Shown: positions 9,601 to 19,848, counted from the stretch's first letter. The stretch is 64,000 bases of DNA from Prolixibacter denitrificans (GCF_003014495.1 NZ_PYGC01000001.1:497805-561804); one strand, 5' to 3'. Program-made: numbers and translations. Notes: generated by a model not told the origin, from the sequence alone.

Positions 9601-10443
9601 TCACGAATCACATCCTATTTCGAGATGGACATAATCAACCTCGCCGTTCACATATTTGTCGATTTCCTTTTTGGGGACCGGAATGATCAAAACAGTATTT
9701 TCCTCACCAATCGGTTGCAGTTCGAGAATGACCCCATTGCTGTAATCAGTAGGTAAGGCGATGTAAACCGGTTCAGGTTGTTCTTGAGAATTCAAATTAT
9801 TTCCGGTAGCCAGAACATCCACCGGATTTTGTTCAGCATCCGCTGTATAAGCAGTAAATTCATAGGAAAGCACCTCATGGAAATTCTCTCGATTTCCGGC
9901 ATTACACCGGTTGATAAAAAGATAAAAACCAGAAGCTTCCGTCAACTGATTAACTTGTCCCGCACTACCTTCGGCCTGCGTTTCCAGAAAGGAAAGACTC
10001 AGGCATCGGACATCCAGAACGGTGCGGCCGCCTGCAGAAGTACGGAAAGTGCAGTTCTTTGTGCTGTTAATTTTGTAAGTAACCGCAAAGTGAGGCGCAG
10101 AAATCAACTGCACTTTTTCCAACCGGTGAATCGTAAATTTAGTCAGCTTATAATCCGCCGGAGGAACGGGAATCGAGCGGGAAATGTATCGCCCATCCTG
10201 AAAACTCATGGAAAGAGGATAGTTTAGGGCCGTAACAACTCCATCAGAACGCAGCAATGTGATTTCCGCATCAAAATCAGCTTTGGGAGGATACACCTCG
10301 AGACTGTTGAACGCATCTTCCAGAGACACCTGGATGTACAATCCGTTCTCCAGTTTCAGTAAATCATCTTCCTGATTACTGCAGGAAATCGTAGTTAACG
10401 CGAGCAATGAAAGTATAATGAGGTTAGTCAGTTTATTTTTCAT
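9601..10443 (-). CDS. Putative lipoprotein, paralogous family member 1 (short form)
   Basis: A 280-aa predicted lipoprotein. The open frame extends upstream to 10581, but the ATG at 10443 starts a proper lipoprotein signal (MKNKLTNLIILSLLALTTISC) and is preferred. After the Cys comes SNQEDD, an acidic cluster compatible with surface export. The match to the other three genes is weak but runs in order: PADYKLTKFTIHRLEKV, RTVLDVRCLSLSF, GFYLFINRC, ENFHEVLSYEFTAY. It lacks the first conserved Cys region and any added C-terminal module. It is the first gene of the cluster. Function unknown. The family assignment rests on the ordered motifs and needs a profile comparison. Confidence 0.75.
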   Translation of the reverse strand: MKNKLTNLIILSLLALTTISCSNQEDDLLKLENGLYIQVSLEDAFNSLEVYPPKADFDAEITLLRSDGVVTALNYPLSMSFQDGRYISRSIPVPPADYKLTKFTIHRLEKVQLISAPHFAVTYKINSTKNCTFRTSAGGRTVLDVRCLSLSFLETQAEGSAGQVNQLTEASGFYLFINRCNAGNRENFHEVLSYEFTAYTADAEQNPVDVLATGNNLNSQEQPEPVYIALPTDYSNGVILELQPIGEENTVLIIPVPKKEIDKYVNGEVDYVHLEIGCDS

Positions 10444-11375
10444 AACATTGAACAGATTACTTAGGTATTGTCCGATTATCAGAGCATAACATACCACCCC
10501 GACATGGATTACTACTTGCATGTATCGCATAGCTATCCACGTCAGGAAATTATCCCTATAATCAAACGGAAGAATAAACACTGAAGAATTCAGTCTGGAA
10601 GTGAAAGGGGGAGATTGTCAATCAATCCATTAACAGCATAAAACACTGTTTTACGACCCTTAGTACATGATTAGACTGGCTTCAGGATTAACATAATAGG
10701 TTTTAGTTTTCGTTCTACATAGGTGCAATCGTTATCAACTTACTGTGGTTAGGCCAGAAAGCCGGAAGAACTTTACATTTCCGATTCAACGAAAATCAAT
10801 GCACTTTCGATAATTCTACGTTTAAAGGTGCAGCCAAAGGCAGACAGGACTGCCTTTACTGAAATAATTTGTGGACTACACCTCTGAGCTTCGTGCCATC
10901 ATTTTCCATTTCATGACAGCAATGGAGTTTTTCATTCAAGGCTAATAAAAATCCTTGGTGAGAACAGGTTACTTAGTTTTCAATCCTTAACGGATACATA
11001 AATTTAAGGCATTCAAAAAGTAAACACAAGACATTAACAAAAAAATAAACAAAAAGAAAGACCATATCATCTTATTTATCAGAAACTTAACTAAATAGTT
11101 ATTACCAATATACTAACCACCATATTTGTTATTATTTTCGGTTATTGTCATCTAATATTCCTATACTTTATATGCTAAATTATTATTATGAAATCTTTTT
11201 ACAAACAAAAGACACCCCATAACAAACCTTTAATTATCATATAATTAAACTGACATTTCCGGTCGCATAACTAATCGCTGTCCTATTACGAATAATACCG
11301 GTTTAAGATGACAAATTTATTGAGCAAACAATCAAGATATACTGTTTAAAAGGAGAGATTAAAACCTGGAGAAAA
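10444..11375. other. Gene-free, AT-rich stretch upstream of the lipoprotein cluster
   Basis: About 930 bp with no credible coding region on either strand. The right half (10980-11340) is strongly AT-rich. I see no tRNA, strong terminator or long repeat inside. It should contain the promoter and leader of the lipoprotein genes, but no convincing -33/-7 pair stood out near 10443. One isolated TAaaTTTG (minus, 11312-11319) is far upstream. Confidence 0.6.
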
Positions 11376-11402
11376 TAAAAAAGCCCCCGAAAATTCGGAG
11401 GC
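11376..11402 (-). terminator. Terminator of the tRNA-Gly/Leu cluster
   Basis: Arms 11383-11390 and 11395-11402 pair, with one G-U, around a 4-nt loop. On the minus strand they are followed by a T run. The hairpin lies 5 bp past the last tRNA-Gly and ends the tRNA transcript. Confidence 0.8.
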
Positions 11403-11405
11403 CTC

Positions 11406-11479
<74 letters not shown>

Positions 11480-11525
11480 GTAAAGAACGGAGCCATTAAG
11501 AATAATTGCTCCGTTACCCTAAACG

Positions 11526-11611
11526 TACCCAGAGCGGGACTTGAACCCGCACGGCCATTACTGGCCATTGGATTTTAAGTCCAACGTGTCTACCAATTCC
11601 ACCATCTGGGC
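11526..11611 (-). tRNA. tRNA-Leu (TAA)
   Basis: An 86-nt tRNA with a long variable arm, as expected for a class II tRNA-Leu. The acceptor begins GCCCAGA and closes with TCTGGGT plus discriminator A, so the first pair is G-U. The anticodon is TAA (UAA). It sits between tRNA-Gly copies A and B. Confidence 0.96.
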
Positions 11612-11617
11612 ATCCTT

Positions 11618-11693
<76 letters not shown>

Positions 11694-11780
11694 ATTCTTA
11701 GGATTTTTGACAAATTCAACCTAAAGAATTACTCTTTCAGTCTGTTTGTCTTCAATATGAAATGAACATTTTGCAAAGCT

Positions 11781-11854
<74 letters not shown>

Positions 11855-11944
11855 ATTCTTAAATGATTGACAAAAACCTTTTAAAAAGTACTTTGACTTT
11901 TTCGCATTTGCCAGCCGCAATAAAATGAACGTTATTCAAAAACT

Positions 11945-12018
<74 letters not shown>

Positions 12019-12141
12019 ATGTGCTTCCGCTTAAATCCTGCGATAGCGGACGCAAATATATAAACATTTTTCCTTTCGCTGAAAAATCAAATTGATTTTA
12101 TGACCGTTTTTTCGTTAAACAGCCCCCGCTCTTCACAAAAT

Positions 12142-14760
12142 CTACTGACCAGCAATTTTTTTGATTTCGTTCAGCTTATTTAATGCCTCCACAGGTGTCA
12201 GGTTATTGATGTCCAGATTAGCGATTTCATCCCGAATCTGTTTCAATACCGGATCGTCCAACTGAAAAAAACTAAGCTGCAAACCTTCCCGGTTTCCGGC
12301 GATTTCGCCAACCGGTTTGGCCGGATATTCCTTTCGGTTGCTTTCTTCCAGTTGCTTCAGGATATCGTCGGCGCGTTTCACCACACTGGGTGGCATTCCG
12401 GCCATCCGGGCCACGTGAATACCAAAACTGTGATTGCTCCCGCCCCGAACCAGCTTCCGTAGAAAAATAACTTTATTCCCAACTTCTTTTACCGTGACGT
12501 TGAAATTCCGTACCCGGTCGAACGATTTCTCCATCTCGTTCAATTCATGGTAATGGGTAGCGAAAAGCGTTTTGGCACGGGCTTTTGGATGTTCATGAAT
12601 GTATTCCACAATCGACCAGGCGATGGAAATTCCGTCGTAGGTACTCGTACCTCGGCCCAATTCGTCGAGTAAAATGAGGCTTCGCTCCGAAAGGTTATTC
12701 AAAATACTGGCCGCTTCGTTCATTTCTACCATGAAAGTCGATTCGCCCAGCGAAATATTGTCCGAAGCTCCGACACGTGTGAAGATTTTATCGACAAACC
12801 CGATTTTCGCGGCTTCCGCCGGAACAAAACTTCCCATCTGGGCCATCAGCACAATCAATGCCGTTTGTCGCAGTAACGCCGATTTACCGGCCATGTTGGG
12901 TCCCGTAATAATGATAACCTGCTGTTCGTCGCTGTCGAGATAAACGTTGTTCGCAATGTAAGTCTCACCTATCGGGAGTTGTTGCTCGATGACCGGGTGG
13001 CGACCGTCTTTGATATCGATGACCGTAGAATCATTCACTTCCGGCCGCCGGTATTCGTTCTCTTCAGCTGTGGTCGCAAAAGACAGCAAACAGTCGATTC
13101 GGGCCAGAATAACGGCATCGAGTTGAATGGCCTGGATGTAATCGGAAATGGAGAAAACCAGGTCGGAAAAAAGTTTCGACTCCAATTCCATGATGCGTTC
13201 TTCGGCACCCAGAATCTTGGTTTCGTATTCTTTCAGCTCCTCGGTGATGTATCGCTCGGCACTAACCAGTGTTTGTTTGCGAATCCATTCCGGCGGAACC
13301 TTATCCTTGTGTGTATTCCGTACTTCGATGTAGTAACCGAACACATTGTTGAAACCGATCTTCAGTGACGAAATGCCTGTCCGTTCAATCTCCCGATCGA
13401 CAATTTTCTTCAGGTAATCTTTTCCTGAATACGCAATTCCTCTCAGCTCGTCCAGTTCTTCCGAAACCCCGTCGGCAAGTACACGCCCCTTTCCGATTTG
13501 AGTAGGCGGTTCAGGAACCAGTTCCTTTTCAATACGCTCCTTGACGGATGTACAGGGATTCAATTGCTCGGCATACCGCTGAAGACTTTCATTCCCCGAT
13601 TCGCCGCATGCTTTTTTGATGGGCTCAATGGCAGCCAGCGAATTTTTCAACTGCACCACTTCCCTCGGATTGATCCGACCTGTAGCTACTTTGGAAATAA
13701 TGCGTTCGAGATCGCCAATTTGACGGAGCGATTCCTCCAGCTCCTCTTTTAATCCCAGGTGCGAAACAAAATGTTCCACCACGTCGAGCCGCTCATTGAT
13801 GGGCTTGATATCTTTCAGCGGAAGCGCCACCCACCGTTTCAGCAAACGGGCCCCCATGGGCGAAATGGTGCGGTCGATAACCTCCACCAGTGTTTTCGCG
13901 CCTTCGTTTATTGCCGAGAAAAGCTCCAGGTTGCGAATGGTGAACCGATCCAGCCAAACGTAACGGTCTTCTTCAATTCGCGATAAGCCGGTAATATGTT
14001 TAAGCTGATTATGCTGGGTCAGATCGAGGTACTGCAAAATTGCCCCCGAAGCGATGACGCCCAGCTGTAAGCCATGCACGCCGAAACCTTTCAGCGTTTT
14101 CGTTTCGAAATGACGCGTCAGCCGGTCAAAAGCAGCGTCTTCGGTATAAACCCAATCGTCGAGGGTGTAAGTATAGAATTTATGCCCGAACGTTTCCCGG
14201 AAAAGTTTTTCTTTTCCCTTCTGGAAAAGTACCTCCTTGGGCTGAAAACTGTTCAGCAACTTATCGATGTATTCGAAGTTTCCTTCGGCGGTCATGAATT
14301 CGCCGGTGGAAATATCGAGGAACGCCACACCGGCCATCTGCTTTTCAATGTGTAGCGAAGCGAGAAAATTGTTCTCACGATGCTCGAGGATATTGTCGTT
14401 GATGGAAACGCCCGGAGTCACCAACTCGGTAATTCCCCGCTTGACAATCTTCTTCGTGGTTTTCGGGTCTTCGAGCTGCTCACAAATGGCCACGCGCTGT
14501 CCGGCTCTGACCAACTTCGGCAGGTAAGTGTCGAGTGCATGGTACGGAAATCCGGCCAGTTCCACATAACTTGCCGAACCATTGGCCCGGCGGGTTAGGG
14601 TTATACCCAAAATTTCAGCCGCTTTAATGGCATCTTCTCCGAAAGTTTCGTAAAAGTCGCCCACACGAAACAGCAACACAGCGTCGGGATGTTTCGACTT
14701 GACGCTGTAATATTGCTTCATCAGCGGGGTTTCGACATATTTTTTTGTGTTTTTTGCCAA
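12142..14760 (-). CDS. mutS: DNA mismatch repair protein MutS
   Basis: An 872-aa cytoplasmic ATPase that finds base mismatches and small loops. The N-terminal mismatch-binding domain has GDFYETF near residue 32, containing the Phe-x-Glu reader. The ATPase has a Walker [14 protein letters not shown] at about 617-630, Walker B with [14 protein letters not shown], and FATHYHEL. Length is usual for bacterial MutS1. The start codon is TTG at 14760: an in-frame stop lies just upstream, and the family N-terminus (MAK...ETPLMKQY) fits this start. The next ATG would remove 13 residues. A -7 box lies 30 bp upstream. There is no mutL nearby. Confidence 0.98.
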   Translation of the reverse strand: MAKNTKKYVETPLMKQYYSVKSKHPDAVLLFRVGDFYETFGEDAIKAAEILGITLTRRANGSASYVELAGFPYHALDTYLPKLVRAGQRVAICEQLEDPKTTKKIVKRGITELVTPGVSINDNILEHRENNFLASLHIEKQMAGVAFLDISTGEFMTAEGNFEYIDKLLNSFQPKEVLFQKGKEKLFRETFGHKFYTYTLDDWVYTEDAAFDRLTRHFETKTLKGFGVHGLQLGVIASGAILQYLDLTQHNQLKHITGLSRIEEDRYVWLDRFTIRNLELFSAINEGAKTLVEVIDRTISPMGARLLKRWVALPLKDIKPINERLDVVEHFVSHLGLKEELEESLRQIGDLERIISKVATGRINPREVVQLKNSLAAIEPIKKACGESGNESLQRYAEQLNPCTSVKERIEKELVPEPPTQIGKGRVLADGVSEELDELRGIAYSGKDYLKKIVDREIERTGISSLKIGFNNVFGYYIEVRNTHKDKVPPEWIRKQTLVSAERYITEELKEYETKILGAEERIMELESKLFSDLVFSISDYIQAIQLDAVILARIDCLLSFATTAEENEYRRPEVNDSTVIDIKDGRHPVIEQQLPIGETYIANNVYLDSDEQQVIIITGPNMAGKSALLRQTALIVLMAQMGSFVPAEAAKIGFVDKIFTRVGASDNISLGESTFMVEMNEAASILNNLSERSLILLDELGRGTSTYDGISIAWSIVEYIHEHPKARAKTLFATHYHELNEMEKSFDRVRNFNVTVKEVGNKVIFLRKLVRGGSNHSFGIHVARMAGMPPSVVKRADDILKQLEESNRKEYPAKPVGEIAGNREGLQLSFFQLDDPVLKQIRDEIANLDINNLTPVEALNKLNEIKKIAGQ

Positions 14761-14790
14761 AGGAAATCAGGTTTTATCAATCTGCGAAAA

Positions 14791-14798
14791 CAAATATA
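14791..14798 (-). promoter_or_regulatory. -7 box of the mutS promoter
   Basis: TATATTTG on the minus strand matches TAnnTTTG. A weak TTTT -33 candidate lies 19 bp further upstream. The implied transcript start gives a leader of about 25 nt before the TTG start at 14760, supporting that start. Confidence 0.55.
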
Positions 14799-14903
14799 GG
14801 AACAATCCAACGGTCGGAAAAGTGTCTTATTTCTCCGTAACCGGAAGTTTTCAACAAGCAGTCTGCGTCCGTTGTTTTGCCTACTTAAATAATATTGTCG
14901 ACT

Positions 14904-16088
14904 CTATTTATTTTTTCGTAAGCGGATATCCTCCAATACATGTTTCCCCGAACGCAGTACCAATATCAGCGAAAGCGGAATAACCAACCAATGGAAAGTT
15001 TGTGGCAACAGCGGCATGCTTACCAGGAATAAAACCAATAAACCAGCCGTAAACCAATGATAACCTTTCAGTTTGTTCCGTAGTGGTTTTACCAGCAAAA
15101 CAAAGGCAAACAAGAAATGTGTTGGCAAGGCCCAGATGAGATTCAGGTTCCAGCCTGTTGCCGGATGAGTGGAAACAAACGTCAGGAAAGCCAATACCAA
15201 ACCAGCAACTCCGAACGCTAGATAAATGATAAAGTCGAGCCAAATGCCGGCTTTCTTTTTCCGATATTGCCAAACGGTTATTACCAGAACAAGAACGAAA
15301 AGAGCCAGAATTATATTAACGGGCGACCAAAGTTCCGCCTTGAATTTCTTTGGAGGAGCTTCATAGATAGTGGTTCGCGGGAGACATAGTGGAACATCAA
15401 CCGAATCCCGGGGAACTTTCGCCTCTCCAAAGTCTTTCGAGACATAATCAGGCAGGAACATTTTCTGATAATAGGTGATATTTTTGTCGGCAGGAACGCC
15501 CAACGCCAGTTTGATTCCCAGCCCCGACCAGGTATTTCCGGGTACGTACCGATCGAGTAAATCCCGGAAAGTCACTGGCTTTTCCTTCTCCTTTGCCCAG
15601 ATAATTTTATTGTTCAACACCTCTTCTACCCTGTCGCGTATGCGCGTTGCACAGTTATCGAAAAAGAAGTTGTAGCGGTAAACACGATTTTCAGGCTTGG
15701 CATTTTTCACCAACAAATCGAACAAATGCTGTCTTTCATCCGGTGTCAAATTGATTTCCTGCTCGTACACACTTCGTTTATAATAAATGTACTCCTGCAT
15801 AAAATCGGAAAAATACTGCACCGCCAACATGTAATCGGTTTCGCCTTTCGCAAAACGATAGACAAAGTTGGGCGCATCGAAGCTGAATACACCGTAGTTG
15901 AATACCAGATCGATTTTCTTGCCCGGGTCGTGTACCCGCAAAGCCGTATGTCCAAAATAGGAATAGATTTCATTTCCGGGTTCGCAGGTCAACAGTGAAA
16001 TACGGGCTGTCGGAGACAACTGGTTAGCGCGCGATGCCTGAAAAGACAACGTGAACAGCAACAGGAGAAGCAAAAATTTTCGAGTCAT
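14904..16088 (-). CDS. DUF4105 domain protein with five C-terminal membrane helices
   Basis: A 394-aa envelope protein. Residues 1-21 form a signal peptide (ends SFQASRAN). Residues about 25-200 match the DUF4105/Lnb-N periplasmic domain as I recall it, with YSYFGHTALRV and the Cys-containing FFFDNCATRIRD. These resemble the His/Cys motifs of NlpC/P60-like papain-fold enzymes. From about 255 there are five hydrophobic segments (for example NIILALFVLVLVITVW), so the N-terminal domain faces the periplasm. The reaction is unknown; a peptidase or acyl-transfer role is inference. It stands alone, with 143 bp before mutS. Confidence 0.82.
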   Translation of the reverse strand: MTRKFLLLLLLFTLSFQASRANQLSPTARISLLTCEPGNEIYSYFGHTALRVHDPGKKIDLVFNYGVFSFDAPNFVYRFAKGETDYMLAVQYFSDFMQEYIYYKRSVYEQEINLTPDERQHLFDLLVKNAKPENRVYRYNFFFDNCATRIRDRVEEVLNNKIIWAKEKEKPVTFRDLLDRYVPGNTWSGLGIKLALGVPADKNITYYQKMFLPDYVSKDFGEAKVPRDSVDVPLCLPRTTIYEAPPKKFKAELWSPVNIILALFVLVLVITVWQYRKKKAGIWLDFIIYLAFGVAGLVLAFLTFVSTHPATGWNLNLIWALPTHFLFAFVLLVKPLRNKLKGYHWFTAGLLVLFLVSMPLLPQTFHWLVIPLSLILVLRSGKHVLEDIRLRKNK

Positions 16089-16158
16089 AACGCAGGGATG
16101 AAAATATTTTTGTTGGCTAAAAATAAGAAACAGCCGGAGAATGTCCGGTATTTCCTTT

Positions 16159-16869
16159 TTAAAGTTTTAGATAATAGTCTTTTGTCAAAGTCCGGTAGGC
16201 TTCCGTGTAATTTCCGTCGGTATCACGAATACACAATTCGCTTACCTGACGGTCACCCGGCTTTTTACTGAATTCCAACAAAACACGATTGGCTGGTTTT
16301 CCTTCCCGGGGAATCACATTGAGCACTTTTACCAGGTAAAATCCACTCAAGCGCGCCGTCTCCCTGAATTCATCGTATGCGTCAAATGGGACGATAACAG
16401 ACAGTCTGCCTTCCGGCGAAAGCTTTGTAGCTGCACCGTCAATCAATTCGGAGAAAGACAGATTTTCATGATGCCGGGCAGATGTTCTGTTCTTATCCGG
16501 CGAAAGCAGGGAGTTTGCAAAAAAAGGTGGATTGCTGACAATTAAATCGTACCGGTCGGGCATTTCGTCGATGAATTCCTGAAAAGAAGAATGAAAGACA
16601 GTTACCCGGTTGGACCATGGCGACGCCACCACATTCTGATTCGCTTCGCAAAATGCCACGGGCTCAATCTCCACCGCGTCAACAACGGCATCCGATCGTT
16701 GTGCCAGCATCAATGCTACCAAACCGGTTCCGGCCCCGACATCCAAAATGCTTTTGGCTCCGGATACATCGGTCCACGCACCGAGAAGCACACCATCTGT
16801 TCCCACTTTCATGGCAGCCTTTTCCTGTCTGATTGTAAACTGTTTAAAGGTAAATGACTTTGATTCCAT
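16159..16869 (-). CDS. yfiC: tRNA1(Val) adenine-37 N6-methyltransferase family protein
   Basis: A 236-aa class I SAM methyltransferase. It has FTFKQFTIRQEKAAMKVGTDG at the N-terminus, SAM loop ILDVGAGTGLVALMLAQ, and the N6-adenine signature NPPF in DLIVSNPPFFANS. These match the TrmN6/YfiC group that methylates A37 of tRNA1(Val). The frame is open to 16911, but the ATG at 16869 gives the family N-terminus and begins 4 bp after the stop of the upstream gene. It is probably co-transcribed with the TIGR02757 and LolD-like genes. The exact tRNA target is inferred from the family. Confidence 0.88.
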   Translation of the reverse strand: MESKSFTFKQFTIRQEKAAMKVGTDGVLLGAWTDVSGAKSILDVGAGTGLVALMLAQRSDAVVDAVEIEPVAFCEANQNVVASPWSNRVTVFHSSFQEFIDEMPDRYDLIVSNPPFFANSLLSPDKNRTSARHHENLSFSELIDGAATKLSPEGRLSVIVPFDAYDEFRETARLSGFYLVKVLNVIPREGKPANRVLLEFSKKPGDRQVSELCIRDTDGNYTEAYRTLTKDYYLKL

Positions 16870-16873
16870 TGGT

Positions 16874-17641
16874 TTAAAATTTCTCAAACACGCCCAAGCC
16901 AAAGAGGGCAAAATCGTATTTAACCGGATCGTCCCGATCGAAATCCCGCAGCCGGGAAGTCAGTTCGTCTACCGCCTTCCAGTCGTTTTGCTTCCGCTTC
17001 AACAGGCCTAGTTTTCGCGCCACATTGCCCGAATGCACATCCAATGGCATCATCAGCGCTGAAGTCGGGATATCTTTCCACAATCCGAAATCAACTCCGG
17101 TGGAATTATCCCGTACCATCCAACGCAGAAACATGTTGATGCGCTTGGCGGAAGAACCTTTCAACGGATTGGCGACATGCTTCAGTGTTCGCTTTTCCGG
17201 CTGGTAACTCAGAAATTTTTCCCGGAAACGAACGATACCCGACATCATACTTCCATCCTGCTGAAATCCTTCAGTGAATAGTGTTTCCAAACTACTCCCG
17301 CTTCGGTAAATTTCGCGTAAAGCGTGAAGAAAATAGCGACAATCTATTCCATTAAACGTTCGATGCACAAATTCATCAAACCGCTCAAAATCCGTAGTTT
17401 CGTTTTGTGTGATGAATTCAAAAGGCCGGTTGTCCATCCAATCCATCAGTTTCGAAGCGTTGCGAATAATAGTCGGACGCTGTCCCCAGGCAATGGTCGC
17501 AGCCAGAAATCCGGCTATTTCGATATCCTCCTTGCGGGAAAAAAGTCGTGGAATGGAAAGGGGATCGGTTTCGATAAACCGTGGGTGGTTATATAAAAGA
17601 TATTTTTCGTCGAGAAAGTTTTTCAGTTCCTGCTCGGTCAT
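16874..17641 (-). CDS. TIGR02757 family protein (DUF2400)
   Basis: A 255-aa protein widespread in Bacteroidota and of unknown function. It has the family N-terminus (FLDEKYLLYNHPRFIETDPLSIP) followed by IAGFLAATIAWGQR, and ends VKYDFALFGLGVFEKF. No signal peptide or membrane segment is seen. Residues near HSGNVARKLGLLKRKQNDWKAV resemble the helix-hairpin-helix region of DNA glycosylases, a relationship I recall as suggested for the family but cannot test here. It lies 5 bp after the ABC ATPase gene and 4 bp before the tRNA methyltransferase. Confidence 0.87.
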   Translation of the reverse strand: MTEQELKNFLDEKYLLYNHPRFIETDPLSIPRLFSRKEDIEIAGFLAATIAWGQRPTIIRNASKLMDWMDNRPFEFITQNETTDFERFDEFVHRTFNGIDCRYFLHALREIYRSGSSLETLFTEGFQQDGSMMSGIVRFREKFLSYQPEKRTLKHVANPLKGSSAKRINMFLRWMVRDNSTGVDFGLWKDIPTSALMMPLDVHSGNVARKLGLLKRKQNDWKAVDELTSRLRDFDRDDPVKYDFALFGLGVFEKF

Positions 17642-17646
17642 GCGTC

Positions 17647-18318
17647 CTAATTCTCAATCACACCATCGCGGATGCGCAACATCCGGTCGGTGGTTTTGGC
17701 AAAATGTTCATCGTGCGTAACAATGATGAACGTCTGCTTAAATTTTTCTTTCAACTGGTAGAATAGCGAGAAAAGATCTTCCTGGTTACGAGAGTCCAGG
17801 TTTCCGGAAGGCTCGTCGGCCAGAATCACAGAAGGATCGTTAATCAACGCCCGGGCAACAGCCACCCGCTGTTTTTCACCTCCCGACAACTCCGACGGTT
17901 TGTGATGAAAACGGTCTTTCAGGTCGAGACTTTCCAGCAACTCCTGCGCCTTAGCCTCTACCTCTTTCCGGTCACGTTTCGAAATATACCCCGGAATACA
18001 TACATTCTCGAAAGCTGTAAATTCAGGAAGCAGGTGGTGAAACTGGAAAACAAAACCTATTTCGCGGTTCCGGAAACGGGAAAGCTCCCGCTCGCCCATC
18101 TTGAATACTTCCTTTTGATTGATGTGAACTTTTCCTCCGTCAGGTTTTCCCAAGGTACCCAGAATTTGCAGCAACGTCGTTTTTCCGGCACCACTGGCAC
18201 CAACAATTGCCACCACTTCGCCCTGGTAAACTTCCAACGATACTTTTTTCAACACCTGTAAATCCCCAAACGACTTGGTGATATTGGTTGCCTGTAATAT
18301 GATGTTCTTCTTATTCAT
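17647..18318 (-). CDS. ABC transporter ATP-binding protein, LolD/MacB type
   Basis: A 223-aa ATPase. Walker A is [12 protein letters not shown] (about 38-49). The Q-loop is [12 protein letters not shown], the signature [15 protein letters not shown], Walker [13 protein letters not shown], and the switch His is in IVTHDEHFA. The LLPEF and ADEPSGNLD phrases are typical of LolD, the ATPase that releases lipoproteins for outer-membrane transport. No permease gene (LolC/E-like) lies next to it, so it must pair with a distant partner. It is first in a tight three-gene set with TIGR02757 and the tRNA methyltransferase. Confidence 0.9.
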   Translation of the reverse strand: MNKKNIILQATNITKSFGDLQVLKKVSLEVYQGEVVAIVGASGAGKTTLLQILGTLGKPDGGKVHINQKEVFKMGERELSRFRNREIGFVFQFHHLLPEFTAFENVCIPGYISKRDRKEVEAKAQELLESLDLKDRFHHKPSELSGGEKQRVAVARALINDPSVILADEPSGNLDSRNQEDLFSLFYQLKEKFKQTFIIVTHDEHFAKTTDRMLRIRDGVIEN

Positions 18319-18371
18319 TTTTGTCTTTAATCACCGCTTTTTCGCGTTAGCTAAAAATACCGAAAAAAACC

Positions 18372-19358
18372 TTAGATAATGGAAACGACGTAAACGACGT
18401 AAAATACGAAAAGTAAAAATCCTTCGATACGCAAAAGATGTCCGCCTTCCAAATTCTGAAGCGCTGATAAATTGTGCCACCCGGATTCACGCAATACAGC
18501 TAAATTCTTCCGCAAGGGAATAACAAATAACAACAGGGCCAAGGCAAATCCGAGCATCCAGATGACATCAATTCTGAACGAAGCAAAATCGACGGGAATA
18601 GGATGAATGGCAGCAGTCAAACCAATTACTCCGAGCAAATTGAAAATATTGGACCCGATGATGTTCCCAATGGATATGTCGGCTTCCTTTTTAATGGCCG
18701 CCATTACCGATGCAGCAAGTTCCGGAAGACTGGTTCCGAATGCCACTACCGTGATAGAAATAATCCGCTCGGTCACGCCAAGACTTCGGGCGATCGTCGA
18801 CGCTCCTTCAATCAATATGCGTGAGCCAAAAGCCAATGCGACAACCGAGACTGCAATAATCAGAAAACCTACCGGGACGGAATAACGAGGCGGAAGGATT
18901 TCATGTGCTTCTTTCTGTCGCCTTGAACGTTGAAAGCTTTTCCTTATAAACCAAAGCAGAGCGACAAAAAAGAAAATTCCTTCTACGCGGCCAACGTGTC
19001 CGTTCATGATGAACAGATAAAACATTATACTGGCAATGAACATCACCGGCCACGCAAATCGGATGGTTTCCCGCTTCACCGGCATCACCATTAGTGTTCC
19101 GGTAAGTCCCAACACCAAAGCAATGTTGGCAATATTCGAACCGACCACGTTTCCGATGGAAATTTCGGGGTGACCGGAAATAGCTGCATCCAAACTCACG
19201 ATAAACTCGGGAGCCGACGTACCAAACGCTACAACCGTAATTCCGATAACCAGCGTCGAAACTTTAAAATGACGGGCCAGACTTACGCCTCCCCTCACCA
19301 ACAAATCTCCGCCGGTAAGCAACAGAATCAAACCACCTAATAACTTCAGATATTCCAC
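18372..19358 (-). CDS. Calcium/sodium antiporter (CaCA family, YrbG-like)
   Basis: A 328-aa inner-membrane exchanger with about 10 helices and the two inverted alpha-repeats of the family. Repeat 1 has FGTSAPEFIVSLDAAI followed by GNVVGSNIANI. Repeat 2 has FGTSLPELAASVMAAI followed by GNIIGSNIFNL. Both conserved acidic residues (E in APEF and LPEL) are present, so ion exchange is plausible. The start is GTG at 19358: an in-frame stop lies 9 bp upstream and there is no alternative ATG near. It stands between the LolD-like gene and tatA. Confidence 0.92.
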   Translation of the reverse strand: MEYLKLLGGLILLLTGGDLLVRGGVSLARHFKVSTLVIGITVVAFGTSAPEFIVSLDAAISGHPEISIGNVVGSNIANIALVLGLTGTLMVMPVKRETIRFAWPVMFIASIMFYLFIMNGHVGRVEGIFFFVALLWFIRKSFQRSRRQKEAHEILPPRYSVPVGFLIIAVSVVALAFGSRILIEGASTIARSLGVTERIISITVVAFGTSLPELAASVMAAIKKEADISIGNIIGSNIFNLLGVIGLTAAIHPIPVDFASFRIDVIWMLGFALALLLFVIPLRKNLAVLRESGWHNLSALQNLEGGHLLRIEGFLLFVFYVVYVVSII

Positions 19359-19492
19359 AAAGGATGTTTAAGTAGTATTTTGTTTTACTTCTCTTCTATA
19401 AAATAAAAACCTCCTTTCGCTCCGTGGCGAAAAGAGATCTCCTACATTAAAAACAACAGATGTCGACACCTTACGGTTTACCCGACAAGACA

Positions 19493-19771
19493 TCATTTCT
19501 TCTTATCCTCAAGCTCTTCCTCTATTTTCCGGCTAAGCTTGTTGGATTCACTATTGACCGAATCGGTGAAGTTATTGACGTCCTTCTTGATATCTGAGGT
19601 ATGGCTCTCGAACTCACGCTGAATATCACTTGTTGCTTTCTTGAATTCGCGCATACCTTTTCCTAACGTCCGCGCAATCTCAGGAATACTGTTCGCTCCG
19701 AAAAACAGCAGCGCCAGCAACAGGACAAGAACCAACTCTGAACCACTCACAAAGAGCAACACATTCCCCAT
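19493..19771 (-). CDS. tatA: Twin-arginine translocase subunit TatA/TatE
   Basis: A 92-aa pore-forming subunit of the Tat system, which exports folded proteins. A single N-terminal helix (SELVLVLLLALLFFGANSIPEIA) is followed by the hinge and amphipathic helix RTLGKGMREFKKA. The tail is charged (EELEDKKK). The frame is open to 19810, but the ATG at 19771 gives the canonical short N-terminus. A -7 box at 19788-19795 would lie inside the longer version, ruling it out. No tatC lies nearby. Confidence 0.93.
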   Translation of the reverse strand: MGNVLLFVSGSELVLVLLLALLFFGANSIPEIARTLGKGMREFKKATSDIQREFESHTSDIKKDVNNFTDSVNSESNKLSRKIEEELEDKKK

Positions 19772-19787
19772 AGTAATTGATTTTGAA

Positions 19788-19795
19788 CAAATATA
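19788..19795 (-). promoter_or_regulatory. -7 box of the tatA promoter
   Basis: TATATTTG on the minus strand matches TAnnTTTG and lies 16 bp upstream of the tatA ATG. No -33 element is obvious. It sits just downstream of the secDF terminator, so tatA is transcribed separately. Confidence 0.55.
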
Positions 19796-19848
19796 ACATT
19801 CATCTGCCAATTGTCATCGCCCCAAATCAGATTTTAAATCTGCATCAT

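Noticed and set aside
5007-10443. The lipoprotein cluster as a fimbrial (Mfa/Fim) operon
   Set aside because: Short lipoproteins in tandem fit superficially, but I could not see the fimbrillin-type N-terminal pattern. The propeller and WGWTNG tails do not fit. It stays open until a profile search is run.
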